DNA of 56,148 nt, taken from the NCBI GenBank assembly GCA_047618565.1, contig JBLHKW010000006.1, forward strand, positions 1 to 56,148, in the 5' to 3' direction. Every line of letters begins with the position of its first letter. Position 1 is the stretch's first letter. The stretch is from JBLHKW01 sp047618565 (GTDB taxonomy: Bacteria > Planctomycetota > UBA1135 > GCA-002686595). The notes under the pieces were generated by a model. The model had not been told where the DNA came from. It made no database searches and worked only from the letters and a program-made list of their open reading frames with translations. Of the stretch, positions 8,737 through 18,770 are shown piece after piece. Both the position numbers and the translations under genes were made by a program.

Positions 8737-10242
8737 TTAGCGGTCCGTCCGCAATAACCCCGCCAGGCGTTCGGGTTGCATGCGGACCTGGAGGTTCCTG
8801 CCCCCGGATAGGTGTACCAGACCGGGTTTCGCTCCACGCGGCTTGTGTACCTGTTTGACCGGAACCACGTGCACATCGGCCCGGTCGGTACCCCGCAGGG
8901 GGGAAAAATGGATGGCCAGGTGCGCGGCGTCCAGGATTTCCTCGGTCTCCGGCTCCTGCTTGCGCTCGAGACGCAGGACCACGTGGCTGCCCGGCGCATC
9001 GGCGGTGTGCAGCCAGAGGTCGTTTCCGCGCGCATGCCGCAGGGTCAGCGTGTCGTTGTCGCGGGCGGTCCGCCCGACCCGGATCTCGCCCCCCTTGCAG
9101 CCGCGGAAGGTACGGAAGGGCAGGCGCGGGGCAGCCACCTTGCGCTTGCGCGGGTCGGCCTGCTGGACGGGGTCGAGGAGTTTGCGCTCGACCGCCTGAG
9201 CGTCGACCGTGCGCGGGTCCAGCTCCGGATCCTCGGCCTGCAGGGCCAGTTCCTCGAGGCCCTTGAGCTTGACCGACGCGCGTTCGATCTCCTCGTCCAG
9301 GGTCGCGCGCGCCCGCTCGAGCTTGCGGTAGCGCTCGAACTGGCGCTCCACGTTCTCCTGCGGCGAGCGCCGCGGATCGAGCTCGATCTTGCGCTCCTGG
9401 CCGTCGCTGAACCAATCCTGAACCACGACCGATGTCTGGCCACGTTTCATGCGCCCGAGTTCTGCCTTGAGCAGCTCCCCATCTTGACGCGTGCGGTCCG
9501 ACTGGTGAGCCGCCAGGCGGCGGCGCTCCAGCCCGTTGACCGTCGACCGGGCGCGCGAGAGCTTGCGACTCACCCTGGAACGCAGGCGCTTGCGCACGGT
9601 TTCGAGCATGTTCGCCTCGGCCAGCGGCTCGAGCTGCTCTTCGACCCATCTCGACAGGGGAGCCAGCCCCTCGATCTTTGCCGCGGCACAGGAATCCGCG
9701 AGGGACTCCACATCCGGGTGCAGCGGCGCGCCACCGGAACCACCGGGCGCGGACCAGACCGCGCCCACGGCCAGGCGCGCTGCGCCCTTGCCGCCCGGAG
9801 CGACGAGCACCTCCATGATGCGGTCCTCGCGCCCCAGCAGGAGGAGATTGGCGTGCCGTCCGACGAACTCACCCAGTAGCGCCCGGCGCTCCCCGCTGGG
9901 CGTGTCCGTGAACTCGACCAGAACGATGCGATCACCGCATACCTGCTCGAGGCGGCGCAGGGTGGCGCCGGCGAGCTCCTCCGCGGCGCGCTGGAAAAAA
10001 CGGCCCCGCGGCCCGTCGTGCCGATGGACGCGGCCGTGCTGCATGTGCAGGCGCGCGGCCTCCGGATTGGCGGAGAGACGCACACGCAGGACCGGCGGCC
10101 CGCCCGCCCCCGGTGATGGGGGGTCGAGAACGAGCAGCAGGTCCCGCGGTGGTAGCCCGGCGAGGTCCTTCAGGCGTGCGCCCGATAGGAGCGGATTGAG
10201 CTCGGCGACGAGCTCTCCGATGTGCCGGGCGATGAGCCTCAG
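8737..10242 (-). CDS. NFACT family protein (RqcH/FbpA-like)
   Basis: The protein is homologous to RqcH/FbpA (bacterial Rqc2). The NFACT-N domain begins at LRLIARHIGELVAELNPLLS, a long basic coiled coil lies in the middle (about 225-360), and the NFACT-R domain contains FRTFRGCKGGEIRVGR and HARGNDLWLHTADAPGSHVV. In Bacillus, RqcH adds alanine tails to nascent chains on stalled 50S subunits and so marks them for degradation. The first ATG (10323) would overlap ndk by 85 bases and add 27 residues unlike the family. The domain match starts at CTG 10242, which overlaps the ndk stop (CTGA) and follows AAGAGGAG five bases upstream, so I take this non-AUG start (501 residues). Confidence 0.88.
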   Translation of the reverse strand: MRLIARHIGELVAELNPLLSGARLKDLAGLPPRDLLLVLDPPSPGAGGPPVLRVRLSANPEAARLHMQHGRVHRHDGPRGRFFQRAAEELAGATLRRLEQVCGDRIVLVEFTDTPSGERRALLGEFVGRHANLLLLGREDRIMEVLVAPGGKGAARLAVGAVWSAPGGSGGAPLHPDVESLADSCAAAKIEGLAPLSRWVEEQLEPLAEANMLETVRKRLRSRVSRKLSRARSTVNGLERRRLAAHQSDRTRQDGELLKAELGRMKRGQTSVVVQDWFSDGQERKIELDPRRSPQENVERQFERYRKLERARATLDEEIERASVKLKGLEELALQAEDPELDPRTVDAQAVERKLLDPVQQADPRKRKVAAPRLPFRTFRGCKGGEIRVGRTARDNDTLTLRHARGNDLWLHTADAPGSHVVLRLERKQEPETEEILDAAHLAIHFSPLRGTDRADVHVVPVKQVHKPRGAKPGLVHLSGGRNLQVRMQPERLAGLLRTDR

Positions 10243-10709
10243 GCCAGCTCCTCTTCGGCGTCGTAGACCCAGTTCTCGCCGCAGGGCGTCCAGTCCGACA
10301 GCTCGCCAGCATCGCCGAACCACAGGGCCAGCTCGCTCGCGGCCGTCTCGGGGGCGTCGGATCCGTGCACGAGGTTGTGGGAGAAGGACATGCCGAGGTC
10401 GCCGCGAATCGTGCCGGCCGGGGCTTCGGCGCTGTTTGTGGGGCCGATCAGCTGGCGCGCCACGGCGATCGCGTTGTTGCCCTCGAGGGCGATCGCGACC
10501 ACGGGGCTGGAGGACATGAAGTCCACCAGGCTGTTGAAGAAGGGGCGCTCGCGGTGCACGTCGTAGTGCTTCTGCAGGTGGTCCTTGGGGAAGATGCGCA
10601 TCTTCAGCCCGACCAGCTTCAGGCCCTTGTTCTCGAAACGGGAAAGGATGTTGCCGATCAGGCCGCGTTGCACGGCATCGGGCTTGAGCAGCACGAGGGT
10701 ACGTTCCAC
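10239..10709 (-). CDS. ndk: Nucleoside diphosphate kinase
   Basis: NDK transfers the gamma phosphate of ATP to NDPs through a phosphohistidine. The 156-residue protein shows the whole family pattern: ERTLVLLKPDAVQRGLIG at the start, RPFFNSLVDFMSS, GTIRGDLG, and the active-site His115 in NLVHGSD. The start is a GTG with AGAGGA upstream. Its stop codon overlaps the proposed CTG start of the NFACT gene, so the two are probably co-transcribed and translationally coupled. The C-terminal tail after the active site is slightly longer than in E. coli Ndk, as in many GC-rich bacteria. Confidence 0.97.
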   Translation of the reverse strand: MERTLVLLKPDAVQRGLIGNILSRFENKGLKLVGLKMRIFPKDHLQKHYDVHRERPFFNSLVDFMSSSPVVAIALEGNNAIAVARQLIGPTNSAEAPAGTIRGDLGMSFSHNLVHGSDAPETAASELALWFGDAGELSDWTPCGENWVYDAEEELA

Positions 10710-11165
10710 AGTGGGGTCCTCTGGTGGATCCGGTTGGAGGTGGATCCTGGTGGGGAGTGGCCGTCGGCTAACGGTGCCAGGCAGGCCATGAGGGGGTGAC
10801 TATTCGGATGGGCGGCTGGATTTTGGAGTAGGGGGAGTGCCCCGTGACCCGTTCCGTCCGTTCCACCGTGAATTCGGCCGGCAGTGTAGACGCTGTTCCC
10901 TTATGTGTCAGCCGTGCCTTCGGAACTCCCGGCCTGGAAATCCGCCCGGATCCGCCGTTTTCCGGCCGATCGGGTTGACGGGCTGCCCACGCGCTTTAGA
11001 TTGGCCCGCCAAAACCGCGCCGGAGAAAAAGTCGCCCGACATACCCTCCAGCGAGATTTTGAGAGACTTTGGAAATCCAGTGAGGCCAGACCCTCGATCC
11101 TCGGATCGCGCAGGGGCGTCTAGCCACGGTCGCTCCGCCAAGCCTGCACGAGCGCCCAGAACGAC
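10710..11165. other. Divergent intergenic region between ndk and the ATP synthase operon
   Basis: This 456-base region has no gene that I can support. Next to ndk it contains imperfect direct repeats of GGTGGATCC (about 10722-10750). On the other side it holds the probable promoter of the ATP synthase operon (10975-11002), leaving a leader of about 155 bases before atpZ. The ndk promoter must also lie here, but I cannot place it. Confidence 0.6.
10975..11002 (+). promoter_or_regulatory. Probable sigma-70-type promoter of the ATP synthase operon
   Basis: The hexamer TTGACG (10975-10980, five of six matches to the -35 consensus) is separated by 16 bases from TAGATT (10997-11002, four of six matches to the -10 consensus). 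It lies upstream of atpZ on the correct strand, in an otherwise GC-rich region. The prediction rests on sequence only. Confidence 0.55.
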
Positions 11166-11468
11166 ATGAACCCCAATGCCCCGAACGACAGTGACCGCAA
11201 GGACGCCGGCAGCTCGCGTGCCCGCGAGCTGGCGATTCAAGGCAAGGAGTACGGTCGCCTGAGCGGCATCGGCATGCAGTTCGCGCTCACCATCGTCTTG
11301 ATGGCGTTCGCCGGACACTGGCTCGACCGTCGGCTCGGCACCCTTCCGCTGTTCCTGATTCTGGGCGTCCTCCTGGGCTTCTTAGGTGGGACCATCTCGA
11401 TGATCAAGCGGGTCTCACCCACGGAGCGATCGCAGCCGGACGACACCGTCCAGCCCCCCAAGACATGA
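11166..11468 (+). CDS. atpZ: AtpZ/AtpI-type membrane protein of the ATP synthase operon
   Basis: This is a 100-residue protein with a polar N-terminus and two membrane helices (IGMQFALTIVLMAFAGHWLD and LPLFLILGVLLGFLGGTISM). The GHWLDRRLG turn between the helices is typical of the AtpZ/AtpI family, which is found at the front of atp operons and linked to assembly of the c-ring or to Mg2+/Ca2+ transport. It overlaps the next gene by four bases (ATGA). The family is short and variable, so the name rests mainly on helix pattern and position. Confidence 0.8.
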   Translation: MNPNAPNDSDRKDAGSSRARELAIQGKEYGRLSGIGMQFALTIVLMAFAGHWLDRRLGTLPLFLILGVLLGFLGGTISMIKRVSPTERSQPDDTVQPPKT

Positions 11469-11842
11469 ACCGCACTTACCTGACCCTACTCGCCGGCCTG
11501 GCGCTGTGTACCCTCGCAGCTTCCCGGTTCGATGCCTTCGTGGCTGCGGGGATCTGGACCGGATTTGCAACCGGCGCAGGCCTGGGGCTGTTCAACGTGG
11601 CCTGGCAACGCTACAAGATGCGCGTCCGGCCCGACCAGCTGATGGCAGCCATGGTGATGGGGTTCTTGTTGAAGCTGGTGGTCGCCCTTGTCGGGGCGCT
11701 CGCCTTGCGCTACATCGACCCGCTGCCGGAGCTGGCCGATTGGCGCGGCTACCTCGTCGCATTCGCCTGCAGCGCATTCATGACCCTGGTTTCCGGTTCC
11801 CTCGACAACGCCGGTGAGATGAAAAGAGAGACGGCACTGTGA
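11465..11842 (+). CDS. atpI: ATP synthase subunit I-like membrane protein
   Basis: This is a 125-residue protein with about four predicted membrane segments. It has a short hydrophobic N-terminus, the loop WQRYKMRVRPDQ, and then FLLKLVVALVGALALRYIDP. It overlaps atpZ at its start and atpB at its end by four bases each, which places it in the same transcript. The position between AtpZ and subunit a, and the basic loop followed by a Lys-containing helix, fit the AtpI (subunit I, c-ring assembly) superfamily. The sequence is weakly conserved, so the symbol is tentative. Confidence 0.68.
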   Translation: MNRTYLTLLAGLALCTLAASRFDAFVAAGIWTGFATGAGLGLFNVAWQRYKMRVRPDQLMAAMVMGFLLKLVVALVGALALRYIDPLPELADWRGYLVAFACSAFMTLVSGSLDNAGEMKRETAL

Positions 11843-12867
11843 TACGCATCCTGAGCCTCATCGCGGTCCTCGTAGGCGCGTGCTTCCTGAGTTCCAGGTT
11901 TGCGGAGCACCACTCTGGCTCCAACGCCGATCCGTTCAACCTGCTGTACATGCACGTTGTGCCCGCACCGCTCGTTGCGGCGCCCGATCACGCCGATGCG
12001 GACGGCGACGGCGCGGCCGAGCATCGAGGCTCCGGTCACGACGAAGACGGACACCAGCACCAGGACGCCGGCGACGGTCACGCCACGGTCGAGCACCCGC
12101 TGGTCGCCATCACGCTCCCGGATTCCATGGCGCTGTTCGACGGCGACAGGAACCCCGACAACGGCACACAGCTCGTGATGAGCAACCTGCAGATCTTCCA
12201 GATCGCAGCCCTGCTGATGATGGTGATCGCCTTCTCGGGCGTCTCCAGCTACCTGCGCACGGGATCAGGAGACGCGGTCACCCGTGTCATGACCGGATTC
12301 TGCATGTGGATCCGCGACGAGATGGTCGAGCCGGTGATGGGGAGAGAGCGCGCGCAGCGCTTCCTGCCCTATTTCCTCTCGATCTTCTTCTTCATCCTCT
12401 TCATGAACCTGTCCGGCCTGGTTCCCACGGGCGCCACGGCGACGGCCAGCATCTTCGTGACCGCCGCACTCGCCCTGCTGACCTTCCTGGCGATGGTCGG
12501 CTGTGGCATGGCAGCTCAGGGCCCGGTGGCCTTCTGGAAGAACCTCGTGCCGCACGTGCCCTGGTGGCTCTGGCCGCTGATGTTCTTCGTCGAGGTCCTC
12601 GGCTTGGTCGTCAAGCCCTTCGCGCTGATGATTCGTCTCTTCGCGAACATGACCGGTGGACACCTGGTGGTGCTCTCCTTCATGGGCCTGATCTTCTTCT
12701 TCGCGGGCATGGACCAGAGCGCAGCAGGCTGGGGAATCGCCCCGGTCGCCGTCGGCTTCGCGGTCTTCATCATGATCATCGAGGCCTTCGTCGCACTGCT
12801 CCAGGCCTACATATTCACTCAGCTCACGGTGCTGTTCGTCGGCGCCGCCGTGCACCCCGAGCACTAG
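11839..12867 (+). CDS. atpB: F1Fo ATP synthase subunit a with His/Asp-rich N-terminal extension
   Basis: Subunit a forms the two proton half-channels beside the c-ring. Its C-terminal half has the expected helices, including KPFALMIRLFANMTGGHLVV with the essential arginine, and ends with FVALLQAYIFTQLTVLFVG. At 342 residues it is longer than E. coli subunit a (271). The excess is a signal-like first helix (MIRILSLIAVLVGACFLSSR) and a hydrophilic stretch at about residues 47-90 that is very rich in His, Asp and Glu. Similar extensions occur in some Bacteroidota and Planctomycetota (general knowledge). It starts at GTG 11839, overlapping atpI, and is followed by a 91-base gap before atpE. Confidence 0.95.
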   Translation: MIRILSLIAVLVGACFLSSRFAEHHSGSNADPFNLLYMHVVPAPLVAAPDHADADGDGAAEHRGSGHDEDGHQHQDAGDGHATVEHPLVAITLPDSMALFDGDRNPDNGTQLVMSNLQIFQIAALLMMVIAFSGVSSYLRTGSGDAVTRVMTGFCMWIRDEMVEPVMGRERAQRFLPYFLSIFFFILFMNLSGLVPTGATATASIFVTAALALLTFLAMVGCGMAAQGPVAFWKNLVPHVPWWLWPLMFFVEVLGLVVKPFALMIRLFANMTGGHLVVLSFMGLIFFFAGMDQSAAGWGIAPVAVGFAVFIMIIEAFVALLQAYIFTQLTVLFVGAAVHPEH

Positions 12868-12958
12868 CCCCGGGCCAGTCCGGACCCCTTCCAACGTCAG
12901 AAACCTAAAACCACTCGGCCTTCACACTGACGGCCGTACAAGAAGACTAGAAAGAGCT

Positions 12959-13201
12959 ATGAACACCATTCTCGCGGCCGTCGAAGGCATTGCATACCTC
13001 GGAGCCGGCGTCGGCGCCGGAATCGTCGCCATCGGTGCTGGCATCGGCATCGGCAAGATCGGTGCCGCGGCCAACGAAGGCATCGCCCGCCAGCCCGAAG
13101 CTGCAGCTGACATCCGTGGTGGCAGCATCATCCTCGCGGCGCTCATCGAGGGTGTCTGCCTCTTCGCCGTCGTCGTCACGCTTCTCATCGCCCTCAAGTA
13201 G
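12959..13201 (+). CDS. atpE: F1Fo ATP synthase subunit c
   Basis: The 80-residue hairpin protein has two membrane helices joined by the polar loop GIARQPE (Arg44-Gln45-Pro46), which contacts subunits gamma and epsilon. The ion-binding carboxylate is Glu64 in AALIEGVCLF. The glutamine that marks sodium-binding c subunits appears to be replaced by a hydrophobic residue in helix 1, and Glu64 is followed by Gly, so proton coupling is the likelier reading (alignment by eye). The ATG follows AGAAAGAGCT about five bases upstream. Confidence 0.97.
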   Translation: MNTILAAVEGIAYLGAGVGAGIVAIGAGIGIGKIGAAANEGIARQPEAAADIRGGSIILAALIEGVCLFAVVVTLLIALK

Positions 13202-13279
13202 GCTCGCCGCCGCGCATCTCCGGAGACTCCGGGGGTCTGTGGTGCAGAGTCGATCCAAGGCCGGCCGAAGGCAATTTTC

Positions 13280-13825
13280 ATGATGTCCAACTTCGCAATA
13301 CTGGCGCTGGTCGCCGAGGGTGGTTTCGACCCCCTCGACGTGAGCGGTGCTGGCAACTTCCTGTGGACGCTCGTCATCTTCCTCGTCGCACTTCCATTCA
13401 TGTGGAAGGTCGTCTTCGGGAAGATCGTCGAGGCACTCGCCGAGCGTGACTCGAAGGCGGCAGATGCCGTCGCCGCAGCCGAACGTGCGAGCCAAGAAGC
13501 GGAGAAGTCCCGTGCTGCCGTCGAGGTTGCGCTGGGCGAATCCCGTGCCGAGGCGGCTCAGCTTCTGGAAGCCGCGCGCGAGCGTGCGGAGGTCCGCGAG
13601 CGCGACATCGTCGAGAGTGCCAAGCGTGAGTCCGAGGCGATGATCGATTCGGCGCGCAAGACCATCCGTGGAGAGCAGGAGAAGGCCCTCGCAGCGATTC
13701 GCAGCGAGGTGGTCGATCTCAGCCTGCACGCGGCCGGTCAGGTGCTCGGGCGACAGGTGAATGGTGAGGACGATCGCCGTCTCGCCACGGAGCTTGTCGA
13801 GAGCCTGAAGGTGAGCGGGGCGTGA
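13280..13825 (+). CDS. atpF: F1Fo ATP synthase subunit b
   Basis: This is the 181-residue peripheral stalk subunit. An N-terminal membrane helix (FLWTLVIFLVALPFMWKVVF) is followed by a long charged coiled coil rich in Ala, Glu and Arg (about 45-150) and a C-terminal part that binds the delta subunit. Only one b gene is present, so the stalk is probably a b2 homodimer. Its stop overlaps the GTG of atpH by four bases. The encoded start is MMSN, and either methionine may be used. Confidence 0.95.
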   Translation: MMSNFAILALVAEGGFDPLDVSGAGNFLWTLVIFLVALPFMWKVVFGKIVEALAERDSKAADAVAAAERASQEAEKSRAAVEVALGESRAEAAQLLEAARERAEVRERDIVESAKRESEAMIDSARKTIRGEQEKALAAIRSEVVDLSLHAAGQVLGRQVNGEDDRRLATELVESLKVSGA

Positions 13826-14373
13826 ACCTCGATCCCGTCACCTCGCGCTGGGTTGGAGCCTTCTTCAACCTCGCGAAGCGCAGCAACGCACTGGCGGAGG
13901 TCGAGCACGACGTGCTCGCCCTCGATCAGGCTTTTGCCAGCGCGAAGGTGCAGGCCTACTTCTTCGGAGGCACGGCCAGCACCGCGGACAAGCGCAATAA
14001 GCTTCAGCCCCTGCTGAAGGACTTCCACCCGCTAACGATGAAGTTCGTGCAGCTACTGCTCGATCGCGGTCGTGTGGGTGTCCTGAGGCAGGCGGGCGTC
14101 GCGTTCAAGCGCCGCCAGCTTGCGGAGCGTGGCGCTGTGGAAGGCGTGGTTGAATCTGTGCGCCCGCTGCCGGACGCGGAGATCGCAGAGCTGGCCCGTT
14201 CGCTCGGAACGCGGCTCGCCAAGGAAGTCCTGCTCGAGAACCGACTCAATCCTGAGCTGGTTGGCGGTGTGCGGGTCTTCGTCGACGCGAAGATGATCGA
14301 CTACTCGGTTCAGGGCCGCCTGCAGGGTCTGCGCCGCAAGATGATGGAAGCGGAACTACCGACCCCGGCCTGA
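13822..14373 (+). CDS. atpH: F1Fo ATP synthase subunit delta
   Basis: This 183-residue subunit (OSCP homologue) ties the b stalk to the top of F1. It has the family pattern: an N-terminal helical domain (VTSRWVGAFFNLAKRSNALA), the middle segment TMKFVQLLLDRGRVGVLRQ, and the C-terminal signature LVGGVRVFVDAKMIDYSVQG, close to the usual GGxxVxxGxxxxDxSVxGxL. It starts at GTG 13822, overlapping the end of atpF (GTGA). Divergence from the consensus is normal for delta. Confidence 0.94.
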   Translation: MNLDPVTSRWVGAFFNLAKRSNALAEVEHDVLALDQAFASAKVQAYFFGGTASTADKRNKLQPLLKDFHPLTMKFVQLLLDRGRVGVLRQAGVAFKRRQLAERGAVEGVVESVRPLPDAEIAELARSLGTRLAKEVLLENRLNPELVGGVRVFVDAKMIDYSVQGRLQGLRRKMMEAELPTPA

Positions 14374-14403
14374 ACCGCCGGACCAGTTAGACGGAACAAT
14401 CTC

Positions 14404-15990
<1,587 letters not shown>

Positions 15991-15995
15991 CCCCG

Positions 15996-16877
15996 ATGGT
16001 CAGCGTCAAGGAGCTACGCGTACGGATCGAATCCGTAGGCAATATCAAGCAGATCACGCGCGCCATGGAGATGGTCGCGACGACCAAGCTGCGTCGGTTC
16101 CAGGACCGCGCCGTCTCGTCGCGTCCCTACGCCGAGGAGATCGCAGGCCTCGTGGCCCGCTTGACTGCCGTGCTCGGCGGCGAGGTTGCCGATCGACCGC
16201 TGTTCCAAAAGGGCGCCGGTGACCTCACCTTGGTGTTGCTTGTGACCTCGGACCGCGGCCTGTGCGGTGCCTACAACTCCAATGTCTTCCGCGAACTCGA
16301 GCAGTGGCTCGCGCAGCGGGACGAGAGCAAGGTGCGCTTCTTCGTCTACGGAGTGAAGGGCGCGACCTACCTGAAGAAGCGCGGGCTCGTGATCCAGAGC
16401 TACCTGACCGACCCACCGCTGGAGTCCATGGACTTCCGGATGGCCGCCGTCACCGCCCGATTGCTACAGCGCGAGTTCCTGACCGGGGCCTACTCCGAGG
16501 TCTGCCTTCTGGCTACGGCCTTCGAGTCGATGGTCAAGTACGTCCCGTCCGTCGCGCCGTTCCTGCCGGTCCTGGCCGATGCACTGGCCAGTGACGAGAA
16601 CGGCCCGGCGGCGTCCGATGGGGACGTCATCCTCGAGCCCGATGCGGCCACGATCTTTGACGAGCTCGTGCCGCGCTATCTCGAGACGCGCGTCTACAAC
16701 GCGCTGCTCGAATCCCTCACCTCTGAGTACGCGAGCAAGCGCTTCGCCATGAAGAACGCCACCGAAGCGGCGAACGACATGCAGAAGCTCTTGCGCGGTG
16801 TCTACAACCGCAAGCGCCAAGAGAACATCACCAAAGAGCTGCTGGACATCGTCGGCGGCGCAGAAGCAGTCAAGTAA
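15996..16877 (+). CDS. atpG: F1Fo ATP synthase subunit gamma
   Basis: Gamma is the central rotor shaft. This 293-residue copy shows the conserved N-terminal helix VKELRVRIESVGNIKQITRA followed by EMVATTKLRR. The SDRGLCGAYNSNVFR motif is in the Rossmann-like middle, and the C-terminal helix has SEYASKRFAMKNATEAAND and YNRKRQENITKELLDIVGGA. All key features are intact. It is five bases downstream of atpA and 22 upstream of atpD. Confidence 0.98.
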   Translation: MVSVKELRVRIESVGNIKQITRAMEMVATTKLRRFQDRAVSSRPYAEEIAGLVARLTAVLGGEVADRPLFQKGAGDLTLVLLVTSDRGLCGAYNSNVFRELEQWLAQRDESKVRFFVYGVKGATYLKKRGLVIQSYLTDPPLESMDFRMAAVTARLLQREFLTGAYSEVCLLATAFESMVKYVPSVAPFLPVLADALASDENGPAASDGDVILEPDAATIFDELVPRYLETRVYNALLESLTSEYASKRFAMKNATEAANDMQKLLRGVYNRKRQENITKELLDIVGGAEAVK

Positions 16878-16899
16878 CCGAGCCCGACACGCCATCCCA

Positions 16900-18345
16900 A
16901 TGAGCAAACTAGGAACAATCACCCAGATCTTCGGCCCCGTCGTCGATGTGCGCTTCCCGGCGGGACAGTTGCCGCCGATTTACAACGCTCTGTCGGTCAT
17001 CGACAGCAGCCGTGACATCGACCTCGTGCTCGAAGTCGCGCAGCACCTCGGCAATGACGTCGTGCGCTGCGTCGCAATGTCGACCACCGACGGTTGTCGA
17101 CGTGGTATGGACTGCAGTGACACGGGCAACCCGATCATGGTGCCCGTCGGCGAGCACACCAAGGGCCGCATCTTCAACCTGCTCGGGCGTCCCCTGGACG
17201 AGCTGACCAAGGGCAAGATGGACGAGGGCACGACCTGGCCGATCCACCGGCCCGCGCCCCCGTTCTCCGAGCAGCAGCCCATCTCCGAGGTCTTTGAGAC
17301 GGGCATCAAGGTCGTCGACCTGCTGTGCCCATTCGCGAAGGGCGGCAAGATCGGCCTCTTCGGTGGTGCCGGCGTCGGCAAGACCGTGCTGATCCAGGAG
17401 CTGATCCGGATTACAGCGGTCGAGAAGGGTGGATTCAGCGTGTTCTGCGGCGTCGGAGAGCGAACCCGCGAGGGCAACGACCTCTGGCTCGAGATGAGCG
17501 AGGCGCAGTACACCACACCCGAGGGCACCACCCAGAGCGTGCTCGACAACGCCGTGCTGGTCTTCGGCCAGATGAACGAGCCGCCCGGATCCCGTCTGCG
17601 CGTGGCGCTCTCCGGCCTGACCATGGCCGAGTACTTCCGCGATGAACTGGGCCAGGACGTGCTGCTCTTCGTGGACAACATCTTCCGCTTCGTGCAGGCC
17701 GGTTCCGAGGTGTCCGCACTCCTCGGCCGCATGCCCTCCGCTGTGGGTTACCAGCCGACCATGGCCTCCGAGATGGGTGCGCTGCAGGAGCGCATCACCT
17801 CGACCAGCCGCGGCTCGGTGACCTCCATGCAGGCCGTCTACGTGCCCGCGGACGACATCACCGACCCCGCGCCGGTGGCCACCTTCGCGCACCTGGACTC
17901 GACCATCATCCTGGATCGCTCGATCTCCGAACTCGGCATCTACCCCGCGGTCGACCCGCTCAAGTCGACCTCGCGCATGCTCGACCCGAACGTGGTCGGC
18001 GAGGAGCACTACACGGTCGCCCGTGAAGTGCAGCAAATGCTCCAGCGCTACGCGGACCTCAAGGACATCATCGCGATCCTCGGCGTCGAGGAACTCTCGG
18101 ACGCGGACAAGCTGGTCGTGCACCGCGCACGTCGTATTCAGAAGTTCCTGTCGCAGCCCTTCTTCGTGGCCGAGCAGTTCACTGGCATGCCCGGCGTGTT
18201 CGTCCCCCGTGAAGATACGGTGCGGGCCTTCAAGGAGATCCTCGCGGGCGATCACGACGACCTTCCCGAGGATGCGTTCTACATGGTTGCGGGCGGCGAT
18301 TCCGCCATCGCAAAGGGCCTCAAGATGACCGAGAAAGAGGGCTAG
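16900..18345 (+). CDS. atpD: F1Fo ATP synthase subunit beta
   Basis: This is the catalytic subunit of F1, 481 residues from ATG 16900 (MSKLGTITQIFGPVVDVRFP). It has the P-loop GGAGVGKTVL, the catalytic GVGERTREGNDLW segment, the Walker B region DVLLFVDNIFRF, the DELSEED equivalent as EELSDADK, and the adenine-pocket tyrosine region near SQPFFVAEQFTG. An in-frame extension back to 16798 lies inside atpG and is not part of the gene. The ALxxRMPSAVGYQPT motif is intact (LLGRMPSAVGYQPT). Confidence 0.98.
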   Translation: MSKLGTITQIFGPVVDVRFPAGQLPPIYNALSVIDSSRDIDLVLEVAQHLGNDVVRCVAMSTTDGCRRGMDCSDTGNPIMVPVGEHTKGRIFNLLGRPLDELTKGKMDEGTTWPIHRPAPPFSEQQPISEVFETGIKVVDLLCPFAKGGKIGLFGGAGVGKTVLIQELIRITAVEKGGFSVFCGVGERTREGNDLWLEMSEAQYTTPEGTTQSVLDNAVLVFGQMNEPPGSRLRVALSGLTMAEYFRDELGQDVLLFVDNIFRFVQAGSEVSALLGRMPSAVGYQPTMASEMGALQERITSTSRGSVTSMQAVYVPADDITDPAPVATFAHLDSTIILDRSISELGIYPAVDPLKSTSRMLDPNVVGEEHYTVAREVQQMLQRYADLKDIIAILGVEELSDADKLVVHRARRIQKFLSQPFFVAEQFTGMPGVFVPREDTVRAFKEILAGDHDDLPEDAFYMVAGGDSAIAKGLKMTEKEG

Positions 18346-18351
18346 GGCGCG

Positions 18352-18768
18352 ATGACTGGCTCCCTGACCCTGCGCGTCATCACCCCTGAGCGGATCGTCC
18401 TGGACGTTCCGACGGACTCGGTACGCTTCCCCGGAATCGATGGATCCGTGGGCGTTCTTCCTGGGCACGCGGCGCTGGTCGCTGCCCTAGGACCCGGCGA
18501 ATTGAGCTACGAAGAGTCGGGGAAGCGCCAGCAGATGTTCGTGGCCGGCGGCTTTGCGGAGGTGCGCAGCAACACGGTGCGGATCGTCACTGAGGCCTCC
18601 GAATCACCGACCGAGATCGACGTCGATCGGGCGCAACGTGCCTCCGAGCGGGCGAAGGAACGCCTGCACGAGATGTTCACCATTGCGGGCGCAGCCCAGG
18701 TGGATGCATTCCGGGCCCGTGCTGCTCTGCAACGCGCACTGATGCGCCTGTCGATGGCGCGGCGCTAG
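18352..18768 (+). CDS. atpC: F1Fo ATP synthase subunit epsilon
   Basis: This 138-residue subunit has the N-terminal beta sandwich (LRVITPERIVLDVPTDSVRF, then PGIDGSVGVLPGHAALVAAL with the typical GxxGxLPGHxPL pattern) and two C-terminal helices (ERAKERLHEMF and ALQRALMRLSMARR) that can inhibit hydrolysis. It is the last ATP synthase gene. The aspS start codon follows two bases after its stop, with no terminator between, so aspS should share the transcript. Confidence 0.96.
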   Translation: MTGSLTLRVITPERIVLDVPTDSVRFPGIDGSVGVLPGHAALVAALGPGELSYEESGKRQQMFVAGGFAEVRSNTVRIVTEASESPTEIDVDRAQRASERAKERLHEMFTIAGAAQVDAFRARAALQRALMRLSMARR

Positions 18769-18770
18769 CC

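Noticed and set aside
7733..9649. Single 638-aa gene covering the TPR lipoprotein and part of the NFACT region
   Set aside because: The N-terminal half is antisense-like Arg/Gly-rich sequence in another frame of the NFACT gene. The lipoprotein signal marks the true start near 8704.
11465..11842. Duplicate ATP synthase subunit a or c gene
   Set aside because: The protein has neither the subunit a arginine helix nor the c-subunit RQP loop and glutamate. Helix pattern and position fit AtpI.
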